Source: Chenopodium formosanum (taxonomy: Eukaryota > Streptophyta > Magnoliopsida > Caryophyllales > Amaranthaceae). Taken from it: a stretch of 64,000 nt of DNA. Shown piece after piece: positions 1-11,599 of the stretch (positions within the stretch are counted from its first letter, which is position 1; every line of letters starts with the position of its first letter). A model generated the notes under the pieces. That model made no database searches. It was given only the letters and a program-made list of their open reading frames with translations, and was not told the DNA's origin. Where the stretch lies: positions 40,353,501 through 40,417,500 of the forward strand of contig CM044866.1 in the NCBI GenBank assembly GCA_024500155.1. Reading direction: 5' to 3'. The translations under genes were made by a program, and so were the position numbers.

Positions 1-1417
1 TAGTATCATGTTAGGTTTAAAGCTTTGATTTTTATTGTTTAGTGACATGCTAGGGTTTGTTATTAATCTTGTTAGTATCATGCCTAGGATCTTGCTATTA
101 ATATTATGCTTTAACATGATTATAATTGTTATAATTATTGTTTTTGTTATTATGATAATTATTATGTTGCTTGATGTTGTATTCATTGTTGTTGCTTGAT
201 CACGCCTTTTATGCATATTTAAAGGGAATTTGTACTTGTAATCACGCTTAATAAGATAATTAATAATCTTGTTTAGGCTAATATGATTATAATTCAAGTT
301 ATCACCAATAATAGTTTTGTCTGTGCATTAAATTCAACCAACATAGATAAACAGGTTTAGGGTTAATCTATTAATTGCATGTCAGTCAGAAAGCGCACAT
401 GAATACGAGAAGAATGAAGTAGAGGCCTATTTAGGGCAGGTTCAATCTCTTTTAGATTGGATTTGTACCTTCATCCCCGAACCCTATTTGGTTCAAGACC
501 TTTTGGAGTTGACGATCTCATGGATCATGGATCGTTAAGGGGTGTAATCTTCACCTTGTGAACGGTTTACAAGTTCCTAAAACTTGTTGGCGACTCTTTT
601 TCTCTAGCTTCCTTCCCTTTGGACGCCACCATACTTAAGTGTATGATCACAGTGGGGTTCAAGTTTGGGGTTAATGCTTGAAATATTCCCTACACTTACA
701 AAAATTACCTTCGAGTGACTTTGAAACCTAAAATGAGATTATATAGTGAACCCTTACAGTTTCACTCCAAAAAAATACCTTGACCCACTAAAAAAGTCGT
801 CAATTGGGACGCATTTGTTGAATTGTCTTCTTCAAAAGACATTTTTGGTGATCACTAATCGGGGTGATTTTCCTCAACCAAGGTGGTTCATTTTACTTTT
901 ATGAGTGAATCCGTCAAAGATCACTAAGATCCTACTTACAAAAAATGATGTTTATGTCAACTACCCAAATTAAAAAACCCAATGGAATTGGTAATTTAAA
1001 TCATGGCATCTGTCCGAACTACGAAGGTTTTGATCCGTGAGTGAATTCAAAATCTCGGTATGATCGGTACGTAGTGCAACTTTGGTGCTCAAACCTACCT
1101 TATATTATCTTTTTTAATGTGGTTTACATGTCTTAAAACTTGATTCTTAACAACGCAATAGTAAGATCTCGTTCCTTAGAACGGAAGGGAAGACGTGTTC
1201 CAGACGTTCGATTCTCTTAACCTAAACCCCAAACCCTGTGCCTTATTTCTTTTTATGGAGTTAACAGTTGATTTTTTTTTATTGACTGTTTTAAAATCCG
1301 TCCTTATTCGGATAAAAATAAGGTGGAGACTCTAAGTCTTTAATTATAAGTCTTATTAGACACTTAAGTGGAACCTTTTATAAACTAATCTTTATCCACT
1401 AAAAACCAGGTACCACA
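1..1417 (+). repeat. 5' LTR, 3' part only; upstream portion unlike the 3' LTR
   Basis: 695-1417 aligns with 22071-22793 at roughly 95 percent by eye, including the terminal ACCAGGTACCACA. Upstream of about 695 the two LTRs do not align: 1-694 has no recognisable counterpart in 20000-22070. The segment 400-660 has the look of other Ogre LTR sequence (short ORF-free, GGCGACTC motif at about 590). Either this LTR is a recombinant or 1-694 belongs to another insertion. Confidence 0.7.
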
Positions 1418-1420
1418 GTC

Positions 1421-1438
1421 TGGCGACTCCACTAGGGA
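1421..1438 (+). other. Primer binding site
   Basis: TGGCGACTCCACTAGGGA starts 3 nt after the LTR terminus CA. Position and TGG start are as expected for a tRNA-primed minus-strand site. It resembles the tRNA-Arg type site reported for Ogre elements; the tRNA assignment is from memory and not checked. Confidence 0.65.
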
Positions 1439-2186
1439 ATTTCTTTTTATATAAAATGTGTAGTGGTTTAAACCTGAATTTGTGTTGTTAATTAGTGTAA
1501 GTTTACTCATGTGGTCATTCATCATTCATCAACTGTCATGAGCATGAGCATTTTTTTTCCTCTTTTTTAGGCCGACACCTCTGCCTATTGGTAAGGTCGG
1601 ATTTAGACAACAAAATTAATGAATTAAGGGCGTAAACCTACATCTGTGCGCTATTGCAATCGGCTCTGTTAGGAATGTCCACCCTCGGTGTTCACAATTG
1701 GAAGTGATACGAGGCCACTTGGTTAATAATTTCCTCAAAATGGATTGACCTTTAGATTAAGAAACATGTGCATTAATACATGCATGGAGTCTCCACGGTC
1801 ATTTATGTAAATGATTCATTCGTGTTGTCATGAAAGTTTTTTTTCAACAAAAACTTGTTTTAAGTGAAGCTTTTTTTAGAAAGCATATTTATGGACCCAA
1901 TAATTAACTAAGAGTTATCCTTAGACTTTCCCTCGTATGATCTCAAGTGAGTAAGACTAACAAACACCACATGTGGTGCAATTTAAGCAATGCTAAAATC
2001 TCCCTTTAAAACCTTTTCAACTTAAAAAATGGTTTAATCACTATCGATGAGTTAATATATGAATTAATGTTCTTTTCAAAGGAAAGTCTTACACCCCTCA
2101 ACACCTTGAAGGTTTGCTTAACCATGTTCTTGAATATTGCAGTTCACTTGTTGTTTAGAGACCGAGATATGGATACAGGAGCATAA
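1439..2186 (+). other. Untranslated leader of the Ogre-like element
   Basis: About 750 bp with no ORF of note, AT-rich with short CT-rich stretches. It lies between the primer site and the first coding remnants and presumably holds the packaging and leader region. No further structure was recognised. Confidence 0.5.
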
Positions 2187-3548
2187 ATGTGTAGTGGAGG
2201 AAGCCGTTGGGGTTCTATCCGCCAGATTTATTCTAGGAGGTGTGAATCACTACGTGCTATATATCATCGGTTAAAGTTACAGGGTTTCCTCGAGTCAAAA
2301 CACAATAACTACACTATGCCGTTTCCTGGGGCTGATATGGGAAAGTATTGTAACTATTGTCATGACTACGGACACAATACAAATGTTTGTAGTGATCTAA
2401 GACATGCAGTCCAACAACTCCTTGATGATGGGAAAATTCCAATTCCAAGATTGTGGACTCCACCTACTCTAAGATTTACCGATGCAGATTTGCCGAATGA
2501 CTACAGTAATGACCGACCCTTGTCCATTACCTTGGTATCAGATTGTTACAAGGTCTCAGGAATTTTGGTAAACAGAGAGTCCACATTCAACATCTGTAGC
2601 AAAACCATTCTCAAGAAATTAGGGTGTGAAGACGCTTCTTTAAGACCCTCATAAAAGGTGGTTAGAACAAGCGATCGCACTCTCATGCGGGCAGTTGGGG
2701 AAATCACCTTACCATTAGGATATCATGATTGGGTTTGTAATGCCGAGTTCCAAGTAATCGATGACCCGGAAAGCCTCACCTTTACCTTGGGAAAATCATG
2801 GTTACAACAAATAGGGGCAATTTCCTCTGCACTTCATCAGAAAGTCAGGTTTTCAACCTCGGGCGGTGTGATAACCATTCATGGGAATGCAGTCTTACCG
2901 CACATGGCAACCACGGTGTGTAATATGGTGAGCTTTGGGGAAGGTTCGACTTCGAGACCAAAGAAGGAGAATTGTGAAAGATCGTTATGGGACTTACTAT
3001 AAAATTCCTCAATGTATCGTGAGGCTTTTAGTGATTATCTCAAAAGAACAATCATAAACTCCTCAACCCCTTTTAAAGATTTGAGGGAAATCTTCAAACT
3101 TGATCCGCACCAGGTCAAAGACGATTTGATTAGAAAAGGTTTTATAAATGACTCACTGGATCATGCAATGATATGTCATAACATCAAGTATCATCATGTC
3201 CACATTGATGAAGAGTCTTCCATTAATATGTGCCCATACCATACATTTGTTGATTGGGAATTTGAAGAGGAAGAACTTAGACCTGTAACAATAGATGATT
3301 TTTGTAACAACGATGTATATGAAAATGTATGTGGTAAAATTGATGCAATTGTTAAATACAAAGGTGTAAGTTTCACCACAAGTTTCATAATTTGTGATAC
3401 ACCAGTTCCCTATGATATCAAACTTGGTCAGCCTTGGATTTACCAATTTCATCCCCTCATGTTAATTCAATCCCAAAAGACGTCGACACAACTTCGTGAA
3501 TCCTTAACCTTCCATGATGGCTCTAAGAGTTTAACTTTTACGACCTGA
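2187..3548 (+). pseudogene. Decayed zinc-knuckle plus two retropepsin-like domains (upstream module)
   Basis: One reading frame interrupted by stops at 2652-2654, 3000-3002 and 3546-3548. It opens with a short gag-tail segment and a CCHC knuckle (CNYCHDYGHNTNVC, near 2350-2395). A protease-like stretch follows in which the D(T/N)GS active site is replaced (VNRESTFNIC). It retains the downstream signatures LGKSWLQ and SALHQKVRF. A further, more diverged protease-like copy (HIDEESSINMCPYHTF... LGQPWIYQF) occupies 3180-3470. The order knuckle-protease and the wording closely parallel 8887-10655 in the same element, so this looks like a diverged duplicate of the gag-tail/pro region. Catalysis is not expected. 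Confidence 0.6.
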
Positions 3549-4410
3549 ATCTCCAAATGATAAAAGCCCGCATCCAAAGGTTTCCACTATAGAACGATCC
3601 AAGGCCTCTCGCCAAGAAAACACTGCCCCTCATTCTCGTCAAACTAGCCCCGAATTATTATATGATGTGCCTATCCATGAATCAATGTATTCTCAAAACG
3701 TATTCAAAACCTTAGACACTTTTCACTCTTCCTCACGAAAAGGGAAAAACGTCGAACATCACGATGTTGATCCAGGGCTCACCTTTACAGATAGCGATTT
3801 ACCCCCTAATCACTATCATAATGAACCACTGCATATCACTCTTTGACACGGTTCAAGTTATATCAATCACATATTGGTTGACACCGGATCTGATGTTAAT
3901 CTCTGTTCCCGAGAATACCTGTATGAGCTAGGGTATAATGATTTACATATCACTTACCGCTCCATTCTTCTTAGAGGTTTTGACCAATTGCCCAGGGAAG
4001 TGACGGGGTCTATAGTCTTACCTTTGGTACATGAGAACGCTCTGTTTAGCATAGAGTTTATGGTAGTGGATTTTCGACTCTCATGCAACTTGTTATTAGG
4101 AAGACCTTGGCTGCACGGGTGTAAAGCAGTCTCGTCTAGCTTACATCAAAAATTGAGAATGAGAGCATCATGGGGCATCATCACTATATATGGTGACTAT
4201 AGAAGGGGAGCCTATGAAGGAGAAAGCTCGTCGCAGCATGGCGGCTGGATAAACACCGTAAGCACAGCGGGTCATCGCATAGAAAATAATGAAGCTGTTG
4301 AAATAAGGCGCCCACCCTTTGCAAAAAGAACAATATATTTTCCTATTCCGGAAAATGAACGGGACAAGCCAAATTGGATGCCCAATAAGGCAAAGGCCGA
4401 TGATATCTGA
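3549..4410 (+). pseudogene. Third upstream retropepsin-like domain, active-site motif intact
   Basis: After a frame change near 3540, a linker (3549-3800) runs into FTDSDLPPNHYHNEPLHITL, a stop at 3844-3846, then VDTGSDVNLC with the aspartic protease motif DTGS intact. The second-half signature LLLGRPWLHGCKAVSSSLHQ follows. The C-terminal tail of about 70 residues is charged. The FTD-DLP lead-in is shared with 2470-2520 and 8920-8950, which marks the three as paralogues. It is a single retropepsin monomer of ordinary size and is uninterrupted from 3874 to 4410, so it is the best preserved upstream copy. Confidence 0.6.
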
Positions 4411-5083
4411 AGAAGGTTTAATTGGCTTTACGACAAAGATATAGCAGTTCCTTGTGAGGGGGTTGAAACATCTGCAAATAAAGTGGCATCTCTTCGAGAA
4501 ATCATGGAACCCTACATCTTCCTCGACAACATCGACCTTTTACAACGGAATCGTGCACGGTAGTATGTAAAGCATGGGCATCATGGATCTTGGACAAAGA
4601 AGATAACCCTTTCTATGTTGCTAAATGAAAAGCTGTTTGGGAGAAGCGACTTTTAACCGGGGAAATAGATGCATGGTAGTTAAAGTTATCTCTGTAAAAG
4701 TTTTTTTCTTTGTGAACTGCGAGCGACTTGATCCCTAAAAAAAATGAAATTAAAAAAAATGAAAAAAAATCTTGTAACAGGGTACGTAGGCAGCTCGCTT
4801 TGAGTGCAGTCGCAAAAATTAAAAAGTTATTTTCCTTATTGTGTCGAACTACGATAGGCCTGATTTCCTAAATCACATTACACTCAGCACATTTCCGCAC
4901 TCAAGAATACGTAGGCAGCCTTCGGGCCCGGCCAATAACAGTTTGTTATTGTTGCAGGTTTCACTTATTTATTTATCTATTTATTTATCATGAGGCGGAA
5001 AATAGATGGAAAAGAACATTAATTCATATTTACATAGTGATACAACCATGACAGTGAATAAAAAAAAATACATAATGCAAAAG
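4411..5083 (+). repeat. Non-coding block with ACGTAGGCAGC motifs, related to 11200-11345 and to the LTR
   Basis: No gene; only a short protease-tail remnant at 4411-4570. ACGTAGGCAGC occurs at about 4784-4794 and again at 4909-4919, with GAACTACGATAGGCCTGATT between them. The same set (CTAGGCAAC, GAACTACGACGGGTCTGATT, GCGTAGGCAGCC) recurs at 11210-11335. A looser version sits in both LTRs near 1014-1078. It follows a zinc-knuckle/protease module in the first case and a tandem-knuckle module in the second. Confidence 0.6.
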
Positions 5084-6571
5084 TCAAAAAGGCCCTAACT
5101 GAATCTCAGGAGACGGTGGAGCTTCGAACACCTCTGTTTGACCCCAAGTAAACCCTTGGCAATGATCAACCATAAGGCAGACTCCTCGAAGCATGTCTTG
5201 AGGGGAATGTTGAATACTAACTTCCCAACCGCGAGAGCGCATTAGGAGTAGTATGTCACATAACTTTTGCTCGGTATTTGCTGGGTAGACATCAAGCCTA
5301 GTCAGAGATGAGATGAAGCGGTTAACGTCCATCACTACTTCTAATTGTTTCACCTCTAGAGAGCGAGCCTTTTGCAACCCATTTTGCAGTAAACAAAGCG
5401 AGAAAAAGGAAAAGCTAGGTCCTCTTAGCCTTGAACCAAAACCAAACTTCCAAACATGCCCGGGTTCTCGCAATATATACCCACCTCTACATCCATCTGA
5501 GCCATCCGATAAGGCTGCTAGAGATAGAGTATGAGGATCCTCTTGTGACCAAGGAGTAGTCGACAATGCCCTAGTTAATCTATCTATTATTATGAAGAGG
5601 CTCCTTTGATCTATTGACCATAAAGTCTCAGGGAAACGAGATACGTAACGCCTATGACGCGGAGGTAGTTTTTGAAGAAAATTCTCCTTAGATTCTCGAT
5701 AGTTTGAAGGACCACCCATCATCATTGTTAAGTGATTATAGGTTATGAAATCTGATATACCCAACCAAGGATGATTAACTGAGCTTTGGGGCGGGCCTCT
5801 CCCTTAGCGTGAGGAAGTCGCAGAGTAAATACTGCGAGGGGTATTGTAAGCCGATATGGCTATTGATCCTTCAGACAATCGAGTGAGTGAAAAGAAACAT
5901 GTGTCACTCCATAGGAATAGAGTTGATGGGAGAGAATTATGCCCTGCAAGAATACAAGACTTTGTTACGTCTATATTTTCAGAGACCTCTTTGCCGATTG
6001 ACAAATTAGAGATGAGTAGGACCAAACAAGTAGGAATATAGGTTTTGTGTAATATGGAAATATTATGTAATATTTGACTTGTATAGTACCCGCGAGCATC
6101 CCAAAACAATAACCTGAGAGACGAGTAAATAGGAAGGTTAAAAGGGAAATGTGGTGGCAGGATCGGACTCTCTACGAGTTGGCTAACAAAAGGGAGGTTT
6201 TGTTGACTTATAGTAGCTATGATAGGGTAAAACGAGTCTCCAGAGAAACATAGGAATAGAGACATAGCTAGCACCATTGTATCTGCCACAAATAAGGAGA
6301 GTGACTCTAGAGAGCTATTTATCTCGAATACCTGGGGTGGACCAGTCACCAATGCAAGTTTCACTAGAGGAACTGAAGGTGGGATAGCTGTAGAATTTTG
6401 ATCATAAGGGAGAGAGAGGTTTTCCCTAGAAAATTGAGATGGATGATCTTCTGGCCGTATTGAACTAAGAATCTGGTTGCGTTCTTTCTCTCGTAATTCT
6501 TGGAGGGAGGAACGCAAAGTGTCAGAGAAGAAGTGAATTAAATCTTTAACGCGTGAGGCATTAGGATCCAT
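5084..6571 (-). pseudogene. Antisense ORF: LINE-type endonuclease-like plus RNase H-like protein
   Basis: One minus-strand frame of 496 codons from ATG at 6571, broken by a single TAA at 5806-5804. It lies upstream of gag and opposite to it. The first half (about residues 150-255) reads like a LINE endonuclease: LFWDARG in place of FWNARG, then a leucine-rich strand, ISNLSIGKEVSENI and TLFLWSD. The second half carries an RNase H-fold pattern: SDGSDGCRGGYILRE, LLQNGLQKARSLEVKQLEVV with a retained D, and a final MVDHC. The Asn and Glu of the endonuclease and the Glu of RNase H are missing, so enzymatic activity is unlikely. No RT lies between the halves. A TATA box sits 108 nt upstream. Extra ORFs are known in Tat-lineage elements; this domain pairing is my inference. 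Confidence 0.55.
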
Positions 6572-6670
6572 AACTCAAATTTAAGCAAAGTGAGTAAAAT
6601 CTCAAAAGAAAACACTTGAGATTTTAGAGAAAGAAGAAGTTTAGGTGAATAATCTTTGTTCAAGTTTTAG

Positions 6671-6679
6671 TTTTTTATA
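6671..6679 (-). promoter_or_regulatory. TATA box for the antisense ORF at 6571
   Basis: Minus-strand TATAAAAAA, 108 nt before the ATG. A start site about 30 nt downstream would give a leader of roughly 75 nt rich in CT, typical of plant messages. The spacing matches the TATA-to-ATG distance of the other antisense ORF (17260 to 17153). Confidence 0.5.
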
Positions 6680-6816
6680 AGCTGAGAACCAATGGTGTGT
6701 TCAACACGCAAGGAATCTTCGTAATAGGGTCCAAGTTTTTGTTTTTTTTAAAAAAAGGGGGTGTTCATTTCTTTTAAAAAAATCTTTTAGCTTGTCGAAG
6801 AATTTTTTTTTTTGTA

Positions 6817-8304
6817 ATGTTCCCTTTTTACCCCAAGAAATCTACTTGGACCCGCACAAGATCTAGGCTTGTCCGGCAAACCTCTTCTCATAGTTTACAA
6901 TCTGATTCAGTAGCTTTCTCATCGGGTCATTCGACGCCAAGGGAAATTCATTCTCCACCACCAAGCGAAATTTCTGAGATTCCTGGCCATGAAAGTTCGC
7001 TAAACCCTAATCCAGCTAATGATCTTCGAGGAATGATGCGAGCTATCCTTGATCGTCAAGATACTATGGAACAAACAATACAGAGTTTGTAAAGACAGAT
7101 TGCAAGTGCTCCTCCTCCTCACCATGATTCAGAGGTAGCTTCACCATTGCATTTAGATGATGGAAATGGTGATAGAGAAGCTCCTACCAAAATTGAGGAA
7201 GATATTCTCAAGCTCAAGGAAGTACTGAAGGGTATGACCAAAGCGGAACCTTGGTTGGATATTCATGGTCTCATCTTATTTCCGAAAGCACGATTGCCAC
7301 CTGGGTTTAAGATGCCGAATCTCACGAGATTTGATGGTACAGGAAGTCCCACCAATTTCTTAAAACTATACGTAGGGGCTATGAGTCCTTGGGGTGTTGA
7401 TGAACCTTTAATGACACAATTGTTTCAACAATATTTAGATGGGGCTGCCGCACATTGGTTTCTTAATCTGGAAAATTCAAAGAAAACTTCGTGGGTTGAT
7501 ATTGTGCGAGAATTTTCTAGCCAATACAGATATAATGAAGAGATCGATGTAACAAGGAGGGATTTGGAGACAACTGCACAAAATCCTAATGAGACGTTTT
7601 CCGCCTTCATTACTAGATGGAGAAACAAGGCTGCAAAGATGGTGAATAGGCCGAACGAGGAAGAACAATTATAGATGATAGTGAAGAATCTTCTTCCCGT
7701 CTATCAAGGACGAATGGCTTTCCAGTATTTTCCGTCATTCAAGGCTCTCATATCAACAGGAACCTTGGTGGAGGATGCCATAAAAAAGGGAGATATCAAG
7801 AAGGATGAAGGGAGCAGCAGTAACACCTCTTACAATCCTAAATTTGGGGGCAACAGGAAAATCAATAACAATGACTCAATACCCTCAAAACCAACAAACT
7901 TGATACACAATATTGGCGCCGCACCAGCATTCCAACTCAGGCCACAGAGGGATTTTTCTCCCTTAAACATGACCTATGCTCAAGCTTTCTCCAAACTAAA
8001 AAAGGCCAACCTTGTTCAACCTTTAAACCCAAGGCCACCACCAAGAAACCCTCCTCCCAGTTACAACCCAAAACAACACTGTGAATTCCATTAAGGGCCT
8101 GGGCATGACATTGAAAATTGCATAGCATTCAAGCACCGTATTCAAGATCTAGTAGATGGAGGAAGGCTTTTAGTTGGGGCATCTTCTGATAAATTTAAAA
8201 ATACACAACCAAGCATCACTAATAATCCTCTTCCCAATCATAAGCCTCCTGTCTCTATAAACACCGTCTCCACTTTTGGTAACCAGATTGATCCAACATT
8301 ATTA
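6817..8304 (+). pseudogene. gag (capsid/nucleocapsid) with three premature stops
   Basis: Continuous frame with stops at 7090-7092, 7672-7674 and 8092-8094. The N-terminus is basic and Ser/Pro-rich. The capsid core (7290-7670) has the Retrotrans_gag pattern: MPNLTRFDGTGSPTNFLKLY, LDGAAAHWFLNL, then a segment ending ETFSAFITRWRNKA. A CX2HX4HX4C knuckle spans the third stop (CEFH-stop-GPGHDIENC, 8083-8124). The protein would form the virus-like particle and bind the RNA genome. The frame continues without shift into protease, so the original product was a gag-pro fusion. Confidence 0.8.
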
Positions 8305-10338
8305 ATGGTTCGAAGTGCCCCTAGAATGTATGAGATGCAATTATCCGAGAATTATGTGTGTGTTGTGTATGATCATTCCACTCAGCAAAAGGTCAAGCTT
8401 GTGCTGTGTAAGGGTTCCGGTGTTACCCTTAATAAGGATCCGTTCTCTGATGTCTGCGCCACTATGGGTTATAATGGGGCATTTTTCCTAATAGATAATG
8501 AAGAGGAGGCTTTCTCATTGTTGTCAATTGCTGAGGAAAATGCTGGGGCACACCTTAATACCCCTAGTAATCTTCAATGTCCGATCTACCTTGACGATCT
8601 TAGTGATGATGAAGATCTACATGTGGCTCATTTGACTTGCGCAGGTCGTCATTTTAAACCTTCATATCTTGAAGATGAGAACCCCGTGGAAGCCTTGAGA
8701 AGGAAAGAAAAAGACAAGGAATTGACAGAGGAGAATAAGGAAGAAGATGATGCTATTAAGCGTATGAAGGAGGTTAATGCAAATGTTTCCATATGGAAGT
8801 TATTGACTCATTCACAACCCCATTGGGCTGCTGTTCTGAGACATCTCAATGAAGTTTCAATCGATCCATCCATAACACCGGATTAAATGGTAGGACTTAT
8901 TCATGGAGCCGACCGCACTTTAATGTTTACCGACAATGATCTTCCAGAAAGTGTCAACCATAATAACTCTTTGCACATAACTGTGAAATGTCATGGGTGG
9001 ACAATACCTTGGGTACTTATTGACAATGGTTCTGCCATCAATGTATGCCCGTATCGAGTTATGACAAAGCTGGGTTATCAAAAAGAAGACTTGACACCTT
9101 CAAGCCAGGTTGTTAAGGCTTATGACAATGCCCAAAGAGATGTTTTGGGGTCAATCAAGTTACTTTTGGAATATGGGCCAGTGGCTAGACATGTTGAATT
9201 TGTGGTAATTGACATTGAAGCGTGCTTTAACCTTTTGGTCGGAAGACCTTGGCTTCATGAGAACAGGGCGGTAGCCTCTACCTTACACCAAAAGGTGAAG
9301 ATGCTCACGGATCATGATGCGGTAACACTTGTGGGTAATCCAGAAATTATGAATGTTTCTAGGGTTGGAAAATTGGTTCTCCACTTAGATGAAGAAGAGG
9401 GTAGTCGATTAGACGGATTCACTATTCATAATATTGGATCTGATTTAATTGGCTCATGGAAGGAAGAAGAAGAAACCGAGGAAGATCCGGAAGAGGACTT
9501 AAAGGAAGATGAAGAAACTGAGGAAGATCCAAAAGAAGTAGGAACTGAGGAAGATCCAGAAGAAGGGCTTCAAGAAGATGACGATAACTCTGAGGTTAAA
9601 CCTCAAAAAGTTAGGGGTGGAACAAATTGGTCCAAAGAAGACAAGGCAGAAAGAGAGCCTAAAACTCCAAAAGACAACGACCCATGTTTTAGAGGAGAAT
9701 CTTGGACAAGTAATTCTTTTAGACAGGGTCATGATGAGGGATCTCGGAAGAGATCTAGGGCCGAGGATTTTGATTTGGATTTCGATGTCCTGTGTTATAG
9801 AAGGTTAGTATACCCGGAGGAGTTGATTCTTTTCCCTAACTACAGGCATGAAGATCGTTATCTTAATCTCCCCCAGTTCGAGAAGTTCAATGGGTTGGGA
9901 GATCCCATCCTCCATTTATACAACTTTGTGAACACCTTATATCCTTTAAATGTTCCAGAAGAACATTTTCCTATGTTGTTCAACAGAAGTCTGGATGGAC
10001 CCGCGTTATCCTGGTATTATACCTCAAGGGTAACAAGTAAAGGTTCTTGGGGAGAAATAGCTCAAGCATTCAGTGATTGGGCGTTTGAATTTCGACAGAC
10101 TGACACCGAAAAACTGAAGCTAGTGAATATGGAGCAAAGTGACCAGGAATCATTTTCACATCTCTTTTCAAGATGTTCTTACATTCGGGCTCAACTTCGT
10201 TTTCCCATTACTGATCAAGAGTTTATGTTGATATTACTAAGGAAGTTAAATGATTTCTATTATCGACATATGGTCTCCATCAAATACGCCGATCTCTCGC
10301 ACATGGAGAGACATGGTTACAAAATTAATGCCTATTGA
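8305..10338 (+). pseudogene. Protease, acidic linker and a second gag-like domain in the gag-pro frame
   Basis: Same frame as gag, with one stop at 8884-8886. 8305-8886 is a conserved-looking spacer ending in a charged Lys/Glu tract. From 8887 the retropepsin begins: FTDNDLPESVNH, active site LIDNGSAINVC (DNGS instead of DTGS) and LLVGRPWLHENRAVASTLHQ. A Glu/Asp-rich repeat linker (9460-9600; EEDPEED and variants) is followed by a basic stretch. A second capsid-like domain follows at 9800-10300 (LPQFEKFNGLGDPILHLYNF, LDGPALSWYYT, ESFSHLFSRC). Gag-pro-gag order in one frame is unusual. In Ogre elements an intron is known between pro and RT; this downstream gag-like region may lie in or near it. 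Confidence 0.75.
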
Positions 10339-10400
10339 CTTCAAGAAAGAAGGCCTAAGGTGAAAGAGCTAACAAGAGGATATTCACTCGAATCGACAAA

Positions 10401-10961
10401 CCATTGAGTGCGGTGTACGATCGTTTGAGCAAAAAAGGTATTCTTCGGGCAAAAAGCTATGTGTATTCATTACTACCACATGGAACCGATATGAGACAAT
10501 ATTGCAGTTATTGTCATCAATATGGGCATAGAACAGATACTTGTTACGACCTTAAGTGTGCAATCCAGGATCTCATTGATCGTGGGGTCATCACTCCGGC
10601 CCATCCTAAGTCTAGCGCACCAGAGACAAGCCTGGCACAGCCACAGGCCTCTTAAGCTGATTTGTTCCTTCAACTACTCAAAGAAGGTCGTATCAAGCCA
10701 CTACCTCGTCGAGCAAGAGCTGATCCTGTTGGGCCAAATCTCAACAAATATTGTCACTATCATCAGTTACATGGCCATGATACTAACGAATGTCATGCCC
10801 TCCGTTGGTGTATAAAGAGCACAACTGGAATTTTCTGCCCGAATCAGAAAGTGTCCATAAATGCCCTTTCCATTTTGACACGCGAAGACGATCCCACTCT
10901 TTTGATTGCTCGTCACTATTCGGAAAAGATATCTCAACAAGACTACGAGAAAGAATGTTGA
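10401..10961 (+). pseudogene. Tandem zinc-knuckle segment after the second gag-like domain
   Basis: A single frame with one stop at 10653-10655. The first knuckle is CCHC (CSYCHQYGHRTDTC, about 10503-10545), preceded by LSAVYDRLSKKGIL. The second is a CHHC variant (CHYHQLHGHDTNEC) at about 10753-10795. Both have the DxxxC/AIQ-like helix after the knuckle. The first is nearly the same as the knuckle at 2350-2395, so this module is present twice in the element. Nucleic-acid binding is the expected role. Confidence 0.65.
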
Positions 10962-11059
10962 AAGTCCTGAAGCCTAAGGAATCTCTGCACAGGGAAGGAA
11001 GCATCTGCAACAACATGGTGATCTCTATCTTACCCTCCATCAAGAAGGATGAATGAGAG

Positions 11060-11416
11060 GGGTAGTATGAACTTTGTAAACCAAGCATTTTTTTCTTTCT
11101 CTTTATATTTTCTTTTGGTACAAAGAACTACGTACAACTTGCTCCCCCAAAGCACTATTTCATGATCATACACGAAAATTGTACTTGCACGCACATTGTT
11201 ATTGGGGTACCTAGGCAACTCTGATCGAGTGCAGCTGTTTCAAAAAAAATATATTCTTCTTCCATTTTGAACTACGACGGGTCTGATTCTCTAAAAAAAA
11301 CAAAAAAATCTATCTGGAGATGCGTAGGCAGCCTTATGGCGCGACCCAAAATAATTAAAAGATTTTTTTGGAATGAACACCCCGCTAACTTATCTAACTT
11401 AACAGACGTCTTTTAA
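11060..11416 (+). repeat. Second ACGTAGGCAGC-type non-coding block
   Basis: No coding. It contains CTAGGCAAC (about 11211), GAACTACGACGGGTCTGATT (about 11268) and GCGTAGGCAGCC (about 11322), in the same order and spacing style as 4784-4920. It separates the tandem-knuckle module from the G-patch/RT frame. Confidence 0.55.
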
Positions 11417-11599
11417 ATGTTTACCAAAAGCTGCTTCCCGCATGCATTTTTGCATTTGTCATTTACTTTTTTTTTATTATTTTTTTTAAAAAAAGGAGGA
11501 AGTCCTAATCTTGAGTGTGTAATGTTTAGGTATCCTTTGCCAACCAATGACCAACCAAACTCGAAAATCTACTCTATCCCCGGATTCCATCCAAGATCT

